The notes beneath the pieces are model-generated. The model did not search any database and had not been told where the DNA came from. It worked only from the letters and a program-made list of their open reading frames with translations. A DNA stretch of 64,000 nt, from positions 46,659,543-46,723,542 of the forward strand of contig CM075860.1 in NCBI GenBank assembly GCA_037975125.1, read 5' to 3'. Every line of letters begins with the position of its first letter. Positions within the stretch are counted from its first letter, which is position 1. The stretch comes from Latrodectus hesperus (taxonomy: Eukaryota; Arthropoda; Arachnida; Araneae; Theridiidae). Shown in pieces: positions 20,858-30,266 of this stretch. The translations under genes were made by a program, and so were the position numbers.

Positions 20858-21236
20858 CATTGCAGCCCAGTGGTTAGGGCATCGGCCTTCCGTTCGGAAG
20901 GTGGGTTCGATTCCCAATGCCACCAAAGACCCACTGAGTAAATGCTACGTACATGCTCGTTAAATCTGTGGAATCGAAAGTCCTGTGGTCGCTCGTTGAG
21001 CAGTTACGATGGGTGCAAAGGTCTGGAGAAAATTTCCTGCCCCTTCAGATCAATGTCAAAATTGAGGGAGTGGATCCTCTGGTGGTGCCATCTATCGGAG
21101 GAGTCTTAGAGCAAAGACGTACTTTCACCTCTGTGATGCTGTGGCTAAACGAAAGACGCACCCTAGACTTAAATTCGCATAGCCAAAGGCATAGCGAGCT
21201 TGGCTTGTCCAAGTGTCATTAATAACAACACAACAG
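20858..21236 (+). repeat. Full-length SINE, family A
   Basis: A box CCAGTGGTTAGGGCATCGGC and B box GGTTCGATTCC are followed by the full family A body (GACCCACTGAGTAAATGC, AATCTGTGGAATCGAAAGTC) and tail ending AGTGTCATTAATAACAACAC. It aligns end to end with the minus-strand copy at 4628-5012. No convincing target duplication was found, so it is likely older. Confidence 0.9.
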
Positions 21237-21532
21237 CATTTTTAAAACGGATATAAGTCTGTGATAGAAATGCATAAATCGAAATTAGGTGCATACTAAA
21301 TAATCAGAAAATATGTGAAATAGAGTGATTCTAGCGTAGAAAATATTTTTTTTAATAATATGGAAAATTTCAGGGAATGAGTAATATTTCAAAATATCCG
21401 GCTTTTTGTTATCCGGTCAACTCAACCATCAAGTGAAGCCGGATGTATTTAGTTCACAAGACATCAACAGAAAAATGTTTGAAACGTCAAAATATGTTTG
21501 AATATGAATGGGAGTAAATTCCTTACAATACA
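21237..21532. other. Spacer before the LTR element; target duplication at its end
   Basis: AT-rich with no gene. The last four bases (TACA, 21529-21532) repeat at 28576-28579 and mark the insertion site of the LTR retrotransposon. Confidence 0.6.
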
Positions 21533-21905
21533 TGTGGGGGACGGCGTCTAGGGGTAATGATGTATTTAAAAAGAGATGATGGGCCATAATTGAAACAAAA
21601 TTAATTTATTAAAGAAAGTATTAAAATATTATTAAGAACTATTAGGTTATATCTAACTTACTATTTACAATATTTACATGTTTAAAAGAAATAAGTAGAC
21701 AGCAGCATCATGGCTGACTTACTAACTGCGTAGTAGTTTCTTTGTCTCCATTTCGGGAGAAAACAAATTCGCGGCCTATCCTCTCGGAGTTCAATTAGCA
21801 GAGTGCCTTACTTTCACAGATGTTTCTCTTACATCTACAATCAACACGAGTCTGCTCGATGCTGCCATCTATTGACATATGTTATTACGAAAATATAATC
21901 CTACA
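21533..21905 (-). repeat. 3' LTR
   Basis: On the element's strand it runs TGTAGGATTATATTTTCG to CGCCGTCCCCCACA. An AATAAA poly(A) signal lies at the complement of 21605-21610. No difference from 28203-28575 was found by eye. Confidence 0.95.
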
Positions 21906-22198
21906 GACTCGGCCATCCTGCAAATCACTGGCCTCAGTGATTATCATAATTTCAAACAATTACAAAATGAGACAATGATAAAAATGAAATATTTTCACAA
22001 GTATAATAATTAAAATATAAGCAAGTTAAAGTCTCTATTGCTATAAGCAAAAATGTTCATTATATTAATCTAAATTGAAAATATCATCTGCAAATGGCTA
22101 ATATTTTATATTTACCAAAAGGAAAAAAATACAAAAGTAACATTAAAATAAGACTCACATTATACAATAAAATTCTATAAATGATAACTGCTTATTTT
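21906..22198 (-). other. 3' untranslated region of the LTR element
   Basis: Noncoding stretch between the Gag-Pol stop and the 3' LTR. No strong polypurine tract is evident directly against the LTR. An 8-bp perfect stem with a 4-nt loop (AATCACTG-GCCT-CAGTGATT, 21923-21942) lies 17 bp from the LTR edge. Confidence 0.5.
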
Positions 22199-25100
22199 TC
22201 ACCCTGGCGAATAAAATTTCATTAAATCCGCGGATGAGGTTGTTCGGTTAGGACCTTCATGAGAACCTATTTTTTCTAACTCATACCTATCCTTAGCATT
22301 TGCTTTGACTACTCGGTATGGTCCTAAAAACTTAGGTCTTAGTTTTAAACCTGTCCCGAATTGTGTCCTTTGAATAACCACCAAGTCTCCTTTCTGGTAC
22401 ACTGGGGCTTTCTTGCGTTTCTTATCGTACGTCTTCTTGTTCTCTGCCTGGATCTTTTGGATGTTTCTTTTCGCATCTTGCCGTAATAGATTTCTCTGTT
22501 CTTGCAATTCTTCCATTACTTCTTCCATTAGTAAGTTTCGTATGTGAATGTCTTCTTTATTTCTCATTGTTATACCAACTAATAATTCAAATGGAGACCA
22601 TTTTGTACTTCGGCTGGTGGTGCTGTTAAGGATTCGCTGCAATTTATCCACGAACTTGTACCATTTAGTGGGATCTTCAATTGATAGTTTAGTCAAAACG
22701 GGTATAAGAGTACGATGAACTCTCTCAACTTGACCGTTTCCACGAGGTACTCCGGTGGCAATTTGGAGATGTTGTATATCCTCTTCTGTGCAATAATCAC
22801 TAAATGCTTTGGAGGTGAATGCTGAACCTCTGTCCGTTATTATCCTTCTAGGATTACCGAATGTCTTTTGTTGTAGTTTTAATTTTTCAAGAGCATCTTC
22901 TGCTGAAGTTGATTTGACAGGGTAAAGCCAAGTGAATTTGGTAAACGCATCTACGATGGTGAGAATATGCTGATAGCTTTTGTTGGTTGATGGCAAAGGA
23001 CCAATAAAATCAACGTGATAAGTACTTAAAGGTACATCTTCTTTTGGAATAGGATTTAGAAATCCTTCTTTTTTACCACTCTTTTTGTTTGACAATATAC
23101 AAGGTACACAATTTAAAATTACGTTTTGTATTCGTTTATCCATATTAGGTATGAAAAATTCTCGTTTGATTATTTCCTTCGTCTTCGCAGTTGAAAAATG
23201 TCCCTCTTCATGAGCCGCTTTGATGACCCCTGTCTGCATGGCCTCTGGTACAACGATTAGTTCTCGACCATTTACATATTTGTACAGAATGTCGTTTTTA
23301 AGGAAAAAATCTGAAGTGTCGTTGCAATCGATTAAGGACTTCCAACTTTGGATGTTTTCGTCATTCTGCTGGGCTAATTTCAGTTTTGCAGTAATAGTGT
23401 CATTCGTAATAATGGAAACTGGATATCTGCTCAAAGCATCTACATGTTGCATTCTTTCACCCGGTCTATGTATAATTTCGTAGTCAAATTCTTCTAATAG
23501 TAGGGCCCATCTTGCTACTCGAGTTATTAAATCTTTCTTATCCATTGTTTTTTGAAATGCTGAACAGTCCGTTACAATTTTGAAATGATTACCTAACAAA
23601 TAAGTTCTAAATTTCTTTAAAGCGTTAACTATAGCAAGGACTTCTAGTTCGTAACTACTATATTTCTCTTCCGCTGGAGTTGTTTTTTTTGACATATACT
23701 GAATAGGATGTAATTTTCCGTCATCACTTTTCTGTAATAAAACGGCGCCATATCCGTGCTGGCTTGCATCCGTATGTAATTCTGTTGGTTTTCCTTGTGC
23801 GAAAATTTTTAGAACTGGACTTTCGGTTAATAAACTTTTCAAATGATCAAATGCTTTAATTTGAGGTTGTTCAAATACAAAAGAATTTTCTTTTTTCATC
23901 AGGTCGCTTAAAGGTTTGGCTATTTTGGAATATGATGGAATAAATTTACGGAAATAACCGGTCAATCCCAAGAAACTTTGAACTTGTTTTACTGTTGTTG
24001 GTACTGGAAACTTCTTGACAGCTAGAGTTTTTGCAACTGAAGGGCGAATAGTTCCATTTTCGATAATGTGACCTAAAAATTCTACTTTTCGTTTTAAAAA
24101 TTGGCATTTCTTGAATTTTATTTCTAAACCATATTTCGATGCAGTTTCAAATACCTTTTTAAGTTTTTCTAGACCTTCCTTTTCATCTTTCGATGGGATT
24201 ATCAAATCGTCCATGTAAATTATAACGATGCCTTTCCTCATGAGTTCTCGAAATATGCTGTACACATATCTTTGAAATACGCTCGGACTGGTACTGAGAC
24301 CGAATGGTACTTTATTGAATTCAAATTGTCCATCTGGAACAACAAAAGAAGTGAATTTTCGACAATCTTCATCTACATCAACGTGAAAAAATCCATTTTT
24401 CAAATCTAATGTAGTATATACATTTGCTTCCTGGAGTTTATCTAAAACGTCTTCTATTAACGGCAATGGAAACCTATCTTTAACCAATTTTCGATTTAGT
24501 TTTCTATAATCGATGCATAATCTATTAGTACCATCTTTCTTTTTAACTAACACAATTGGACTTGCATATTCCGATGAGCTTGTTCTTATTATTCCTTGTT
24601 CTAACCATTCGTCGATTTGCTGATTTACTGCTTTATTTTCTGGAAACGATAAACGGCGAGCATGTTGATAAACTGGTATGTCATCTTTTAAGATAATTCT
24701 CATAGAGACGTCTGTTTTTTCGGTCTTCTTTGGTTCATAGTTCGAAATTAATTTCAACAATTCTTGCTTTATTCGTCGGTCTTTAATATTTTCCAAATCG
24801 ATTTCATCGTCTGTTTTTACTTCGCTTACCGGTGAATTTATTAACCAAGTATTTTCACGTTTATGAACTTTAGTACCTTCTTTGGTAAATTCAAGTGAAG
24901 CGTGTTCTAGAATATCTGCACCTATGATAGCTTGAAAATTTAGACGAGATTTCGGTACTACGTGCCACATAAGAGTGTATTTTTCTTCGTCTATCTCCAC
25001 TTCCTGTTGGAATGAACCTTTGGTTTCTACCTGACCTCCTAAACCTGACAGCATTATTGTTTTATGTGTAAGCTCTGAGGGTTTGACAATTCCTCTACTC

Positions 25101-26392
25101 AAATCTTCGCGTATGAGTGAGACCGAACTTCCAGTATCGATGAGAGCTTGAAAACTTTTTTCTTTCATAATTATGCATTTTGTCTTCATTCCTCCTTTAA
25201 GGGTAAATGAGCAGTTCTGCACAGGCGGAGTAGTAGGCTTATTTTTGCCGCGTTTGGGACAATTTATGGCATAATGTCCTGGTGCTTTGCAATGGCTGCA
25301 GTAAATAACTTTCGTTTTTTCGGCGTATCTATTACGATGATCTAAATTAAACGATCTTTTCTCGAATCTGTCATTTCGTGAATATTCTGCCTTTGGCGAA
25401 TTGTATTCAAAATTTCTCGTTCCTTTAATATCATATCTACTCTTAAATGGTGAATAGCTTGATTTCGGTTTCAGAGTTCTTCGAACATCTTCATATTCTT
25501 CGAATCTCTTCGCCAGTTCCGTCGGTGTGTTTATCTTGGACCATTCATCTATGAGGTGTTCTTGAATTTCAGGAGGTGCTTTTCGTTTCATCTGATCTGC
25601 TATGATCAGATCGCGTAACTCATCATAAGTCGATATTTTTAACCCTAGTGTCCACCCGTCAAAGTAAGTTTGCAGTTCATGGTGAAAATCTTCCCATGTT
25701 CTTTCGGCGTTCTTCTGATGAGACATAAATAACTGGCGTAGCTTTTCCGGAGATAATTTAAATCTTTTTAACAGTAAGTCTTTGACGTGGTCATAATCGT
25801 TGGCTTGGTCCGCCGGCTCCCTTGCAATCATATGGGCTACCTCAATGGGTATTAGACCTAGAAGCTTCTGCACCCAATTTTGTTTCGGTAAAAACGTTAG
25901 TTCTGCATGTCGCTCGAAAAGGGTTAAGTTGAGACTAATGTCGTCTTTCATATTGAATTTGTGAAAATTCTCGTACACGGGCTTATTTGACGATGAAATA
26001 TTTATCGCTGGATTTTCCGGAATTATATTTTGTTGGACTTGAATTCGTAATTTCTCGAGTTCGTGCGCTTCTCGACGCTTTTGGTCTTCACGCTCTTCTT
26101 GGCGAATTTTGTTTGCTCTTTCTTCGGTTTCACGAAGCATTTTTTCTTCTTTTTCTGCAATCTCACGACGTGTCCGTTCTTCTTTCTCTGCGGTTTCACG
26201 ACGTGTTCGTTCTTCGGTGATGCTAATTAACAACATTTTCGTATCTTCTTCTACGTAACCAGGGTCAGTTATGATAAGTTCTTTAAGTTTTGGCTTTGTC
26301 GTGGGTGTATCTACAGTTAGACCTAACTCACCTGCTAATTCTATTAAATCTTCTTTTTTGTACTGTAGTAAATACGCCATTTTAGTGGTCAT
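22199..26392 (-). CDS. Gag-Pol polyprotein of a Ty3/Gypsy retrotransposon, 1397 aa
   Basis: One uninterrupted frame. Residues 11-40 form a SAP-like helical hairpin. Residues 58-120 are a charged coiled coil built from repeated (E/R)RTRRE-AEKEE units. Residues 140-300 are the Gag core. A CCHC knuckle follows (C365, C368, H373, C378), then protease D419-T-G-S. Reverse transcriptase spans about 568-780 with the YMDD box at 726-729; RNase H has T874-D875 and D942. Integrase has H1061, H1065, C1095, C1098 and the catalytic triad D1128, D1187, E1223, with 35 residues between the last two. A GPY module is at 1357-1359, and no chromodomain is visible. Gag and Pol are fused with no frameshift, so processing must rely on the protease. 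All catalytic residues are present, so the product is probably active in reverse transcription and integration of the element. The start ATG is the first of two close Met codons (residues 1 and 5). Confidence 0.97.
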   Translation of the reverse strand: MTTKMAYLLQYKKEDLIELAGELGLTVDTPTTKPKLKELIITDPGYVEEDTKMLLISITEERTRRETAEKEERTRREIAEKEEKMLRETEERANKIRQEEREDQKRREAHELEKLRIQVQQNIIPENPAINISSSNKPVYENFHKFNMKDDISLNLTLFERHAELTFLPKQNWVQKLLGLIPIEVAHMIAREPADQANDYDHVKDLLLKRFKLSPEKLRQLFMSHQKNAERTWEDFHHELQTYFDGWTLGLKISTYDELRDLIIADQMKRKAPPEIQEHLIDEWSKINTPTELAKRFEEYEDVRRTLKPKSSYSPFKSRYDIKGTRNFEYNSPKAEYSRNDRFEKRSFNLDHRNRYAEKTKVIYCSHCKAPGHYAINCPKRGKNKPTTPPVQNCSFTLKGGMKTKCIIMKEKSFQALIDTGSSVSLIREDLSRGIVKPSELTHKTIMLSGLGGQVETKGSFQQEVEIDEEKYTLMWHVVPKSRLNFQAIIGADILEHASLEFTKEGTKVHKRENTWLINSPVSEVKTDDEIDLENIKDRRIKQELLKLISNYEPKKTEKTDVSMRIILKDDIPVYQHARRLSFPENKAVNQQIDEWLEQGIIRTSSSEYASPIVLVKKKDGTNRLCIDYRKLNRKLVKDRFPLPLIEDVLDKLQEANVYTTLDLKNGFFHVDVDEDCRKFTSFVVPDGQFEFNKVPFGLSTSPSVFQRYVYSIFRELMRKGIVIIYMDDLIIPSKDEKEGLEKLKKVFETASKYGLEIKFKKCQFLKRKVEFLGHIIENGTIRPSVAKTLAVKKFPVPTTVKQVQSFLGLTGYFRKFIPSYSKIAKPLSDLMKKENSFVFEQPQIKAFDHLKSLLTESPVLKIFAQGKPTELHTDASQHGYGAVLLQKSDDGKLHPIQYMSKKTTPAEEKYSSYELEVLAIVNALKKFRTYLLGNHFKIVTDCSAFQKTMDKKDLITRVARWALLLEEFDYEIIHRPGERMQHVDALSRYPVSIITNDTITAKLKLAQQNDENIQSWKSLIDCNDTSDFFLKNDILYKYVNGRELIVVPEAMQTGVIKAAHEEGHFSTAKTKEIIKREFFIPNMDKRIQNVILNCVPCILSNKKSGKKEGFLNPIPKEDVPLSTYHVDFIGPLPSTNKSYQHILTIVDAFTKFTWLYPVKSTSAEDALEKLKLQQKTFGNPRRIITDRGSAFTSKAFSDYCTEEDIQHLQIATGVPRGNGQVERVHRTLIPVLTKLSIEDPTKWYKFVDKLQRILNSTTSRSTKWSPFELLVGITMRNKEDIHIRNLLMEEVMEELQEQRNLLRQDAKRNIQKIQAENKKTYDKKRKKAPVYQKGDLVVIQRTQFGTGLKLRPKFLGPYRVVKANAKDRYELEKIGSHEGPNRTTSSADLMKFYSPG

Positions 26393-27028
26393 TCAGAGAA
26401 TCAATTAATTTGCTTTTTAACAAAATAAAACCTTTTACTTATTTAGAAAGTGCTTAGATCAATTTTAGTTTGAAACCTTTCAAAATAATTCAAATATAAA
26501 AAATAAAATGCAATATAGTATATAATTTCTTAATATAAAATAATCAATTACCTGAAAATTCTGGCACTGAAAATATATAAATGCACTGAGAATGAAAATA
26601 TAAAAACAAACTATCTTGGATTTTGTTTAAAAATGAAAAATAATTTAACACAGTATACAATATATATAAAATAATAATATGCTATTAATATTTATGCATG
26701 CACCTTTAGTGGTCATTCAGAGAATCAATTAATTTGCTTTTTAACAAAATAAAACCTTTTACTTATTTAGAAAGTGCTTAGATCAATTTTAGTTTGAAAC
26801 CTTTCAAAATAATTCAAATATAAAAAATAAAATGCAATATAGTATATAATTTCTTAATATAAAATAATCAATTACCTGAAAATTCTGGCACTGAAAATAT
26901 ATAAATGCACTGAGAATGAAAATATAAAAACAAACTATCTTGGATTTTGTTTAAAAATGAAAAATAATTTAACACAGTATACAATATATATAAAATAATA
27001 ATATGCTATTAATATTTATGCATGCACC
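26381..27028. repeat. Exact 324-bp tandem duplication in the retrotransposon leader
   Basis: 26381-26704 and 26705-27028 are identical as far as I can read. Both units start TTTAGTGGTCATTCAGAG and end TTTATGCATGCACC. The unit includes the Gag-Pol start codon and its immediate upstream region, so the element carries two copies of its translation start context. Confidence 0.95.
26645..26716 (-). other. Upstream ORF (23 codons) made by the duplication
   Basis: The upstream repeat unit keeps the ATG-ACC-ACT-AAA start of Gag-Pol. It then runs into the end of the downstream unit (GGTGCATGCATAAAT) and stops at TAA after 23 codons. A ribosome scanning from the leader would meet this ATG before the true one. 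Whether it is translated is unknown. Confidence 0.6.
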
Positions 27029-27996
27029 AAAATTTCATTGCATTTCTTTCTTATTTTTATATGAAGGCTTTAAAATATAAGTGAAAATAAAACTGAAAGA
27101 TATAAGCATAAAATATGTTTCACCACAAATAAATAAAATAAAATAATCTCTCTTGAATACCAAAAAAATAAAATTAATGCAGTAAGAGAATCGGTTGTTT
27201 TGAAAAATGGAATCATTAACAGACAGAAATATTATCAAGAAACTTAAATCACTTGAACGAAACGTTGCATCTGGACGATTGCCAAATCATTAGTCACTCA
27301 AATTTGAAAATAAACTCTTGCACTGGTATTGCTATAAAAAATAGATCGTAGTTCTGAGTCAGCAAAAATGCAATAAATTGAAAGAGGATTATAAATGTAT
27401 GGGTAAAACTGTTAGATACGTTTGAATTGTTAAATATTGGAGCTGATTCTTGATTTTATCACACACATTGAACTGAACGCGCACAAACACAAATTTCACT
27501 TGAAGCACACTTTTTTGATGATGTTCTCGATGATGTATTTCGACGGTATTTTCGGAGAATTTTTTTTTTCGGCACTCACCACTCGCTAACGTAGGTGTGG
27601 TTTTTCTTTCGTAGCTCGATTCGTAGATTTTTATCGCTGGTTTTTCACTAGGTCGAAACTTTGCTGGGATGATTTGCCTTTGACGCGATTCGTTGGCTTT
27701 CGCTGGAGACACGCTTTCTATTCGATGAAATTCGCTGGAAATTCGCAGGAGAACCGGTGTTGAGGAATTGGGAGCGCTTCGCGATCAGTTGTCGCGCGGT
27801 TGACTCTCAATTTGCAGGATTGTTGCTCGATGAGTTGTGTCGCCGGATTGTCGCTGGATCTCAGAGATTGTGGTTTCGCTGGATCGTCGCTGGGTCTCAG
27901 AGATTGCGGTTTCGATGTTTCGCTGGATTCGATGTGGCTCTGCTTCGGAGATTCTCGTAGTTAAATTCGCTGGTTCCGGAGCTGTTTGTCGATTTT
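27029..27996 (-). other. Retrotransposon 5' leader
   Basis: Noncoding leader between the tandem duplication and the 26-bp repeats. From about 27560 it becomes markedly richer in G and C, with repeated CGCTGG and CTCAGAGATTG(T/C)GGTTTCG units around 27845-27930. Confidence 0.6.
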
Positions 27997-28088
27997 GCTC
28001 TGCCCAGTAGCTTTGTCCAGTGGCTCTGCCCAGTAGCTTTGTCCAGTGGCTCTGCCCAGTAGCTTTGTCCAGTGGCTCTGCCCAGTAC
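27997..28088. repeat. 26-bp tandem repeat, about 3.5 units, in the leader
   Basis: The unit begins GCTCTGCCCAGTAGCTTTGT and ends CCAGTG; three exact units at 27997, 28023 and 28049, plus a partial one to 28088. Confidence 0.95.
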
Positions 28089-28183
28089 TGGGTATTCGAT
28101 GAAGATAATTCGATGAAAACTCCGAGAGGTTAAAATTTTAAAATTATAATTCAAAATTAAATTTTATCTGAAATTCAGATCTC

Positions 28184-28197
28184 GGCCTGAACCCCCA
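28184..28197 (-). promoter_or_regulatory. Putative primer-binding site
   Basis: TGGGGGTTCAGGCC on the element strand begins 5 nt after the 5' LTR. Starting with TGG it could pair with a tRNA 3' CCA end; the tRNA was not identified. Confidence 0.5.
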
Positions 28198-28202
28198 AAA
28201 TT

Positions 28203-28575
28203 TGTGGGGGACGGCGTCTAGGGGTAATGATGTATTTAAAAAGAGATGATGGGCCATAATTGAAACAAAATTAATTTATTAAAGAAAGTATTAAAATATT
28301 ATTAAGAACTATTAGGTTATATCTAACTTACTATTTACAATATTTACATGTTTAAAAGAAATAAGTAGACAGCAGCATCATGGCTGACTTACTAACTGCG
28401 TAGTAGTTTCTTTGTCTCCATTTCGGGAGAAAACAAATTCGCGGCCTATCCTCTCGGAGTTCAATTAGCAGAGTGCCTTACTTTCACAGATGTTTCTCTT
28501 ACATCTACAATCAACACGAGTCTGCTCGATGCTGCCATCTATTGACATATGTTATTACGAAAATATAATCCTACA
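28203..28575 (-). repeat. 5' LTR
   Basis: Identical by eye to the LTR at 21533-21905. It is followed on the far side by TACA (28576-28579), the second half of the target duplication. Confidence 0.95.
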
Positions 28576-28579
28576 TACA

Positions 28580-29143
28580 TATATTTTTTTATTCAACGTT
28601 AATTTATGAATACATTAAAATTTTTGTTTCAAATAAATTATTGCTGATATTAACAAATATATATAATTTAAAATAAATCAAAAGCAGAATTATTCTCATT
28701 TCATCTGACAAATGTGTAAAATTTCAGAATAATCTTTCCTAATGCTGAACAGTTTTTAAACTAGTAGCTCAATGGTTGGAACTCTAGCCTTCTCTAAAAT
28801 GTTTGAGGATTCGATTTTCAAATGGAATGTGATGTTTGGAATTCATATTGAATTGTATGAAGTAACTTTCCTCTGCAAGCAGTGACAATAGAGTGAGTAA
28901 TCGGTCCAACAGATAGGCAATATAGTTATTAAGTAAAATTATTTATAAAACTGGAGAAATCCAATGAGTCAGATACTCTCTGTATGGACGAAAAAAAAAG
29001 GAAAAGAATAATAGCTTTTTTTAAGCAGTTCTTGCATTATATGTATATAAATGCAGTTAAAAATTATTTATTCGCATGTGTAAATATAATTTTGATGAAA
29101 AAATACTGTCAATTATGTTTAATCTAACATAAAATTATTTTTT
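28580..29143. other. AT-rich sequence with a degraded tRNA-like SINE
   Basis: No gene. At about 28762-28900 TAGTAGCTCAATGGTTGGAACTC and GAGGATTCGATTTTC resemble an A box and B box of an old SINE; the rest cannot be assigned. Confidence 0.4.
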
Positions 29144-29175
29144 AGCCGCGCACCCTGTCTAGTGGTCAGCGTGCT
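29144..29175 (+). repeat. Head-only fragment of the chimeric SINE type
   Basis: GCCGCGCACCCTGTCTAGTG and GTCAGCGTGC match the start of the SINE at 20027. The copy stops after about 32 bp and is followed by an A-rich stretch. Confidence 0.7.
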
Positions 29176-29399
29176 TTAAATTTAAAAAAAAAAAAATCTG
29201 TAAAACTTAAATTATATACCTATCCTACTGGAAAAATAATAGTTTTCGATTGAAAATTGATAATTACTTATTTTAATTGCGATAAACAATTTGAAAAATC
29301 TCGAAAGCCAAATAACAACAAAAGTTTATGTTAAAAGTCAATAACATTTGAAAGTTGTTTTATGCAGCTTTAAAAATGTCTTCATAACATCATTGGTTT

Positions 29400-29970
29400 T
29401 ATTCCTGCTTTAGTGCGCGAATAAATATGTTTTACACTGAATCGCCTCACTTACTCTTACGTAATGCATAAAAAAGCGAGTTGAAAGGAATGAGTAATGC
29501 ACCAAAACAGCGAGGAAACAGTTAAAGTACTCAAGGTAATTACTCCGCCCGATCATCGTCAACGATAAGAGAGGCAAATTCAAATTCATTTCTCCGCAGC
29601 GTAACTGAAAAATGGAATCAGAGCGAGTGGTCGCCAATTATGGTAACCGGCGTCATCTGTCTGGCATGGTCACCGCCCGTCCACTGGATTGCCGGGGCAG
29701 TGTGTCACGTGACGCCAGCGGATGACGCACGACGTATCGAGGATGGTCCCTCAAAATAAATGCTCATGAATGGAAATAAATGACTCATGGGAGACCGCAA
29801 AATCACTACTCAATCTTTTCGAATTGAGTTCACGAGAAATGAGTGATTACCCAAACGTTCGAATCCACAGATTTGGCACGGCGATGCTAATTGAGGGTGG
29901 AAAGGGAAAAGGATTTTTAGAGAGAGAGAAGAAAAATAAAAGTGCGGGTCTACGCTTGTGACCTTTTAAG
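29400..29970. promoter_or_regulatory. Less AT-rich island with regulatory-type motifs, no gene
   Basis: About 570 bp with a clear drop in AT content relative to both sides and no repeat ends. It contains a 10-bp palindrome GTCACGTGAC (29704-29713, an E-box/CLEAR-type site), AP-1-like AATGACTCATG near 29779, and several ATGAGT/ACTCAT variants. Two short ORFs (29410-29637 minus, 29770-29961 plus) have no recognised similarity. It could be an enhancer, a conserved noncoding element or an unannotated first exon; the sequence alone does not decide. Confidence 0.35.
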
Positions 29971-30184
29971 TCCATTTAATTGAACTATCATGTTTAAAAT
30001 GAATTACTTTTCTGTAGTTCATGGAACTGTTTACATTTTGAAAGTTCCAATAACCGCCAATGAATGCTTTTTTCTTTCTTTGAAATTGTGGTTTGCTTTT
30101 ATTCTTCTAATGCATTCTTCGTTAAATATTTTTAGATAACTTTAGCAAATTGATATCGTCATTTATTTAAATTTTAATTATAAA

Positions 30185-30186
<2 letters not shown>

Positions 30187-30265
<79 letters not shown>

Positions 30266-30266
30266 G
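30187..30266. repeat. (TA)n microsatellite
   Basis: TA dinucleotides with a few TG interruptions at the right end. Confidence 0.97.

Larger units (their letters stand above)
21533..28575 (-). mobile_element. Intact Ty3/Gypsy-type LTR retrotransposon, 7.0 kb
   Basis: Two 373-bp LTRs start TG and end CA, look identical base for base, and are flanked by the 4-bp duplication TACA. The element is transcribed on the minus strand. Order: 5' LTR (28203-28575), primer-binding site, a ~1.8-kb leader with tandem repeats, a single Gag-Pol ORF (26392-22199), a short 3' region and the 3' LTR (21533-21905). The pol order protease-RT-RNase H-integrase places it in Ty3/Gypsy and not Copia. There is no envelope ORF. 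LTR identity and an unbroken ORF indicate a very recent insertion. Confidence 0.97.

Noticed and set aside
20858..20940. A functional tRNA gene (A and B boxes present)
   Set aside because: The tRNA-like head is followed by the SINE body, does not fold as a complete cloverleaf by eye, and recurs with the body in other copies. The same holds for all other tRNA-like heads listed.
20820..21245. Target duplication AGCATTTTT around the SINE at 20858
   Set aside because: The two copies do not abut the element ends consistently and the sequence is too simple in an AT-rich context.
23220..23483. Plus-strand ORF of 87 codons inside the retrotransposon
   Set aside because: It is antisense to the integrase/RNase H region of the intact Gag-Pol frame and has no similarity of its own; likewise 25987-26220.
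27997..28088. CRISPR-like array
   Set aside because: Contiguous tandem repeats without spacers, in a eukaryotic retroelement.
27897..28154. 85-codon ORF with GQS/AEPLDKATGQS repeats
   Set aside because: It is a translation of the 26-bp tandem repeat in the retrotransposon leader; no evidence of coding.
26393..28202. Additional retroviral-type gene (such as an envelope) in the element
   Set aside because: This stretch is the 5' leader and has no long open frame; there is no room for another gene between the Gag-Pol stop and the 3' LTR either.
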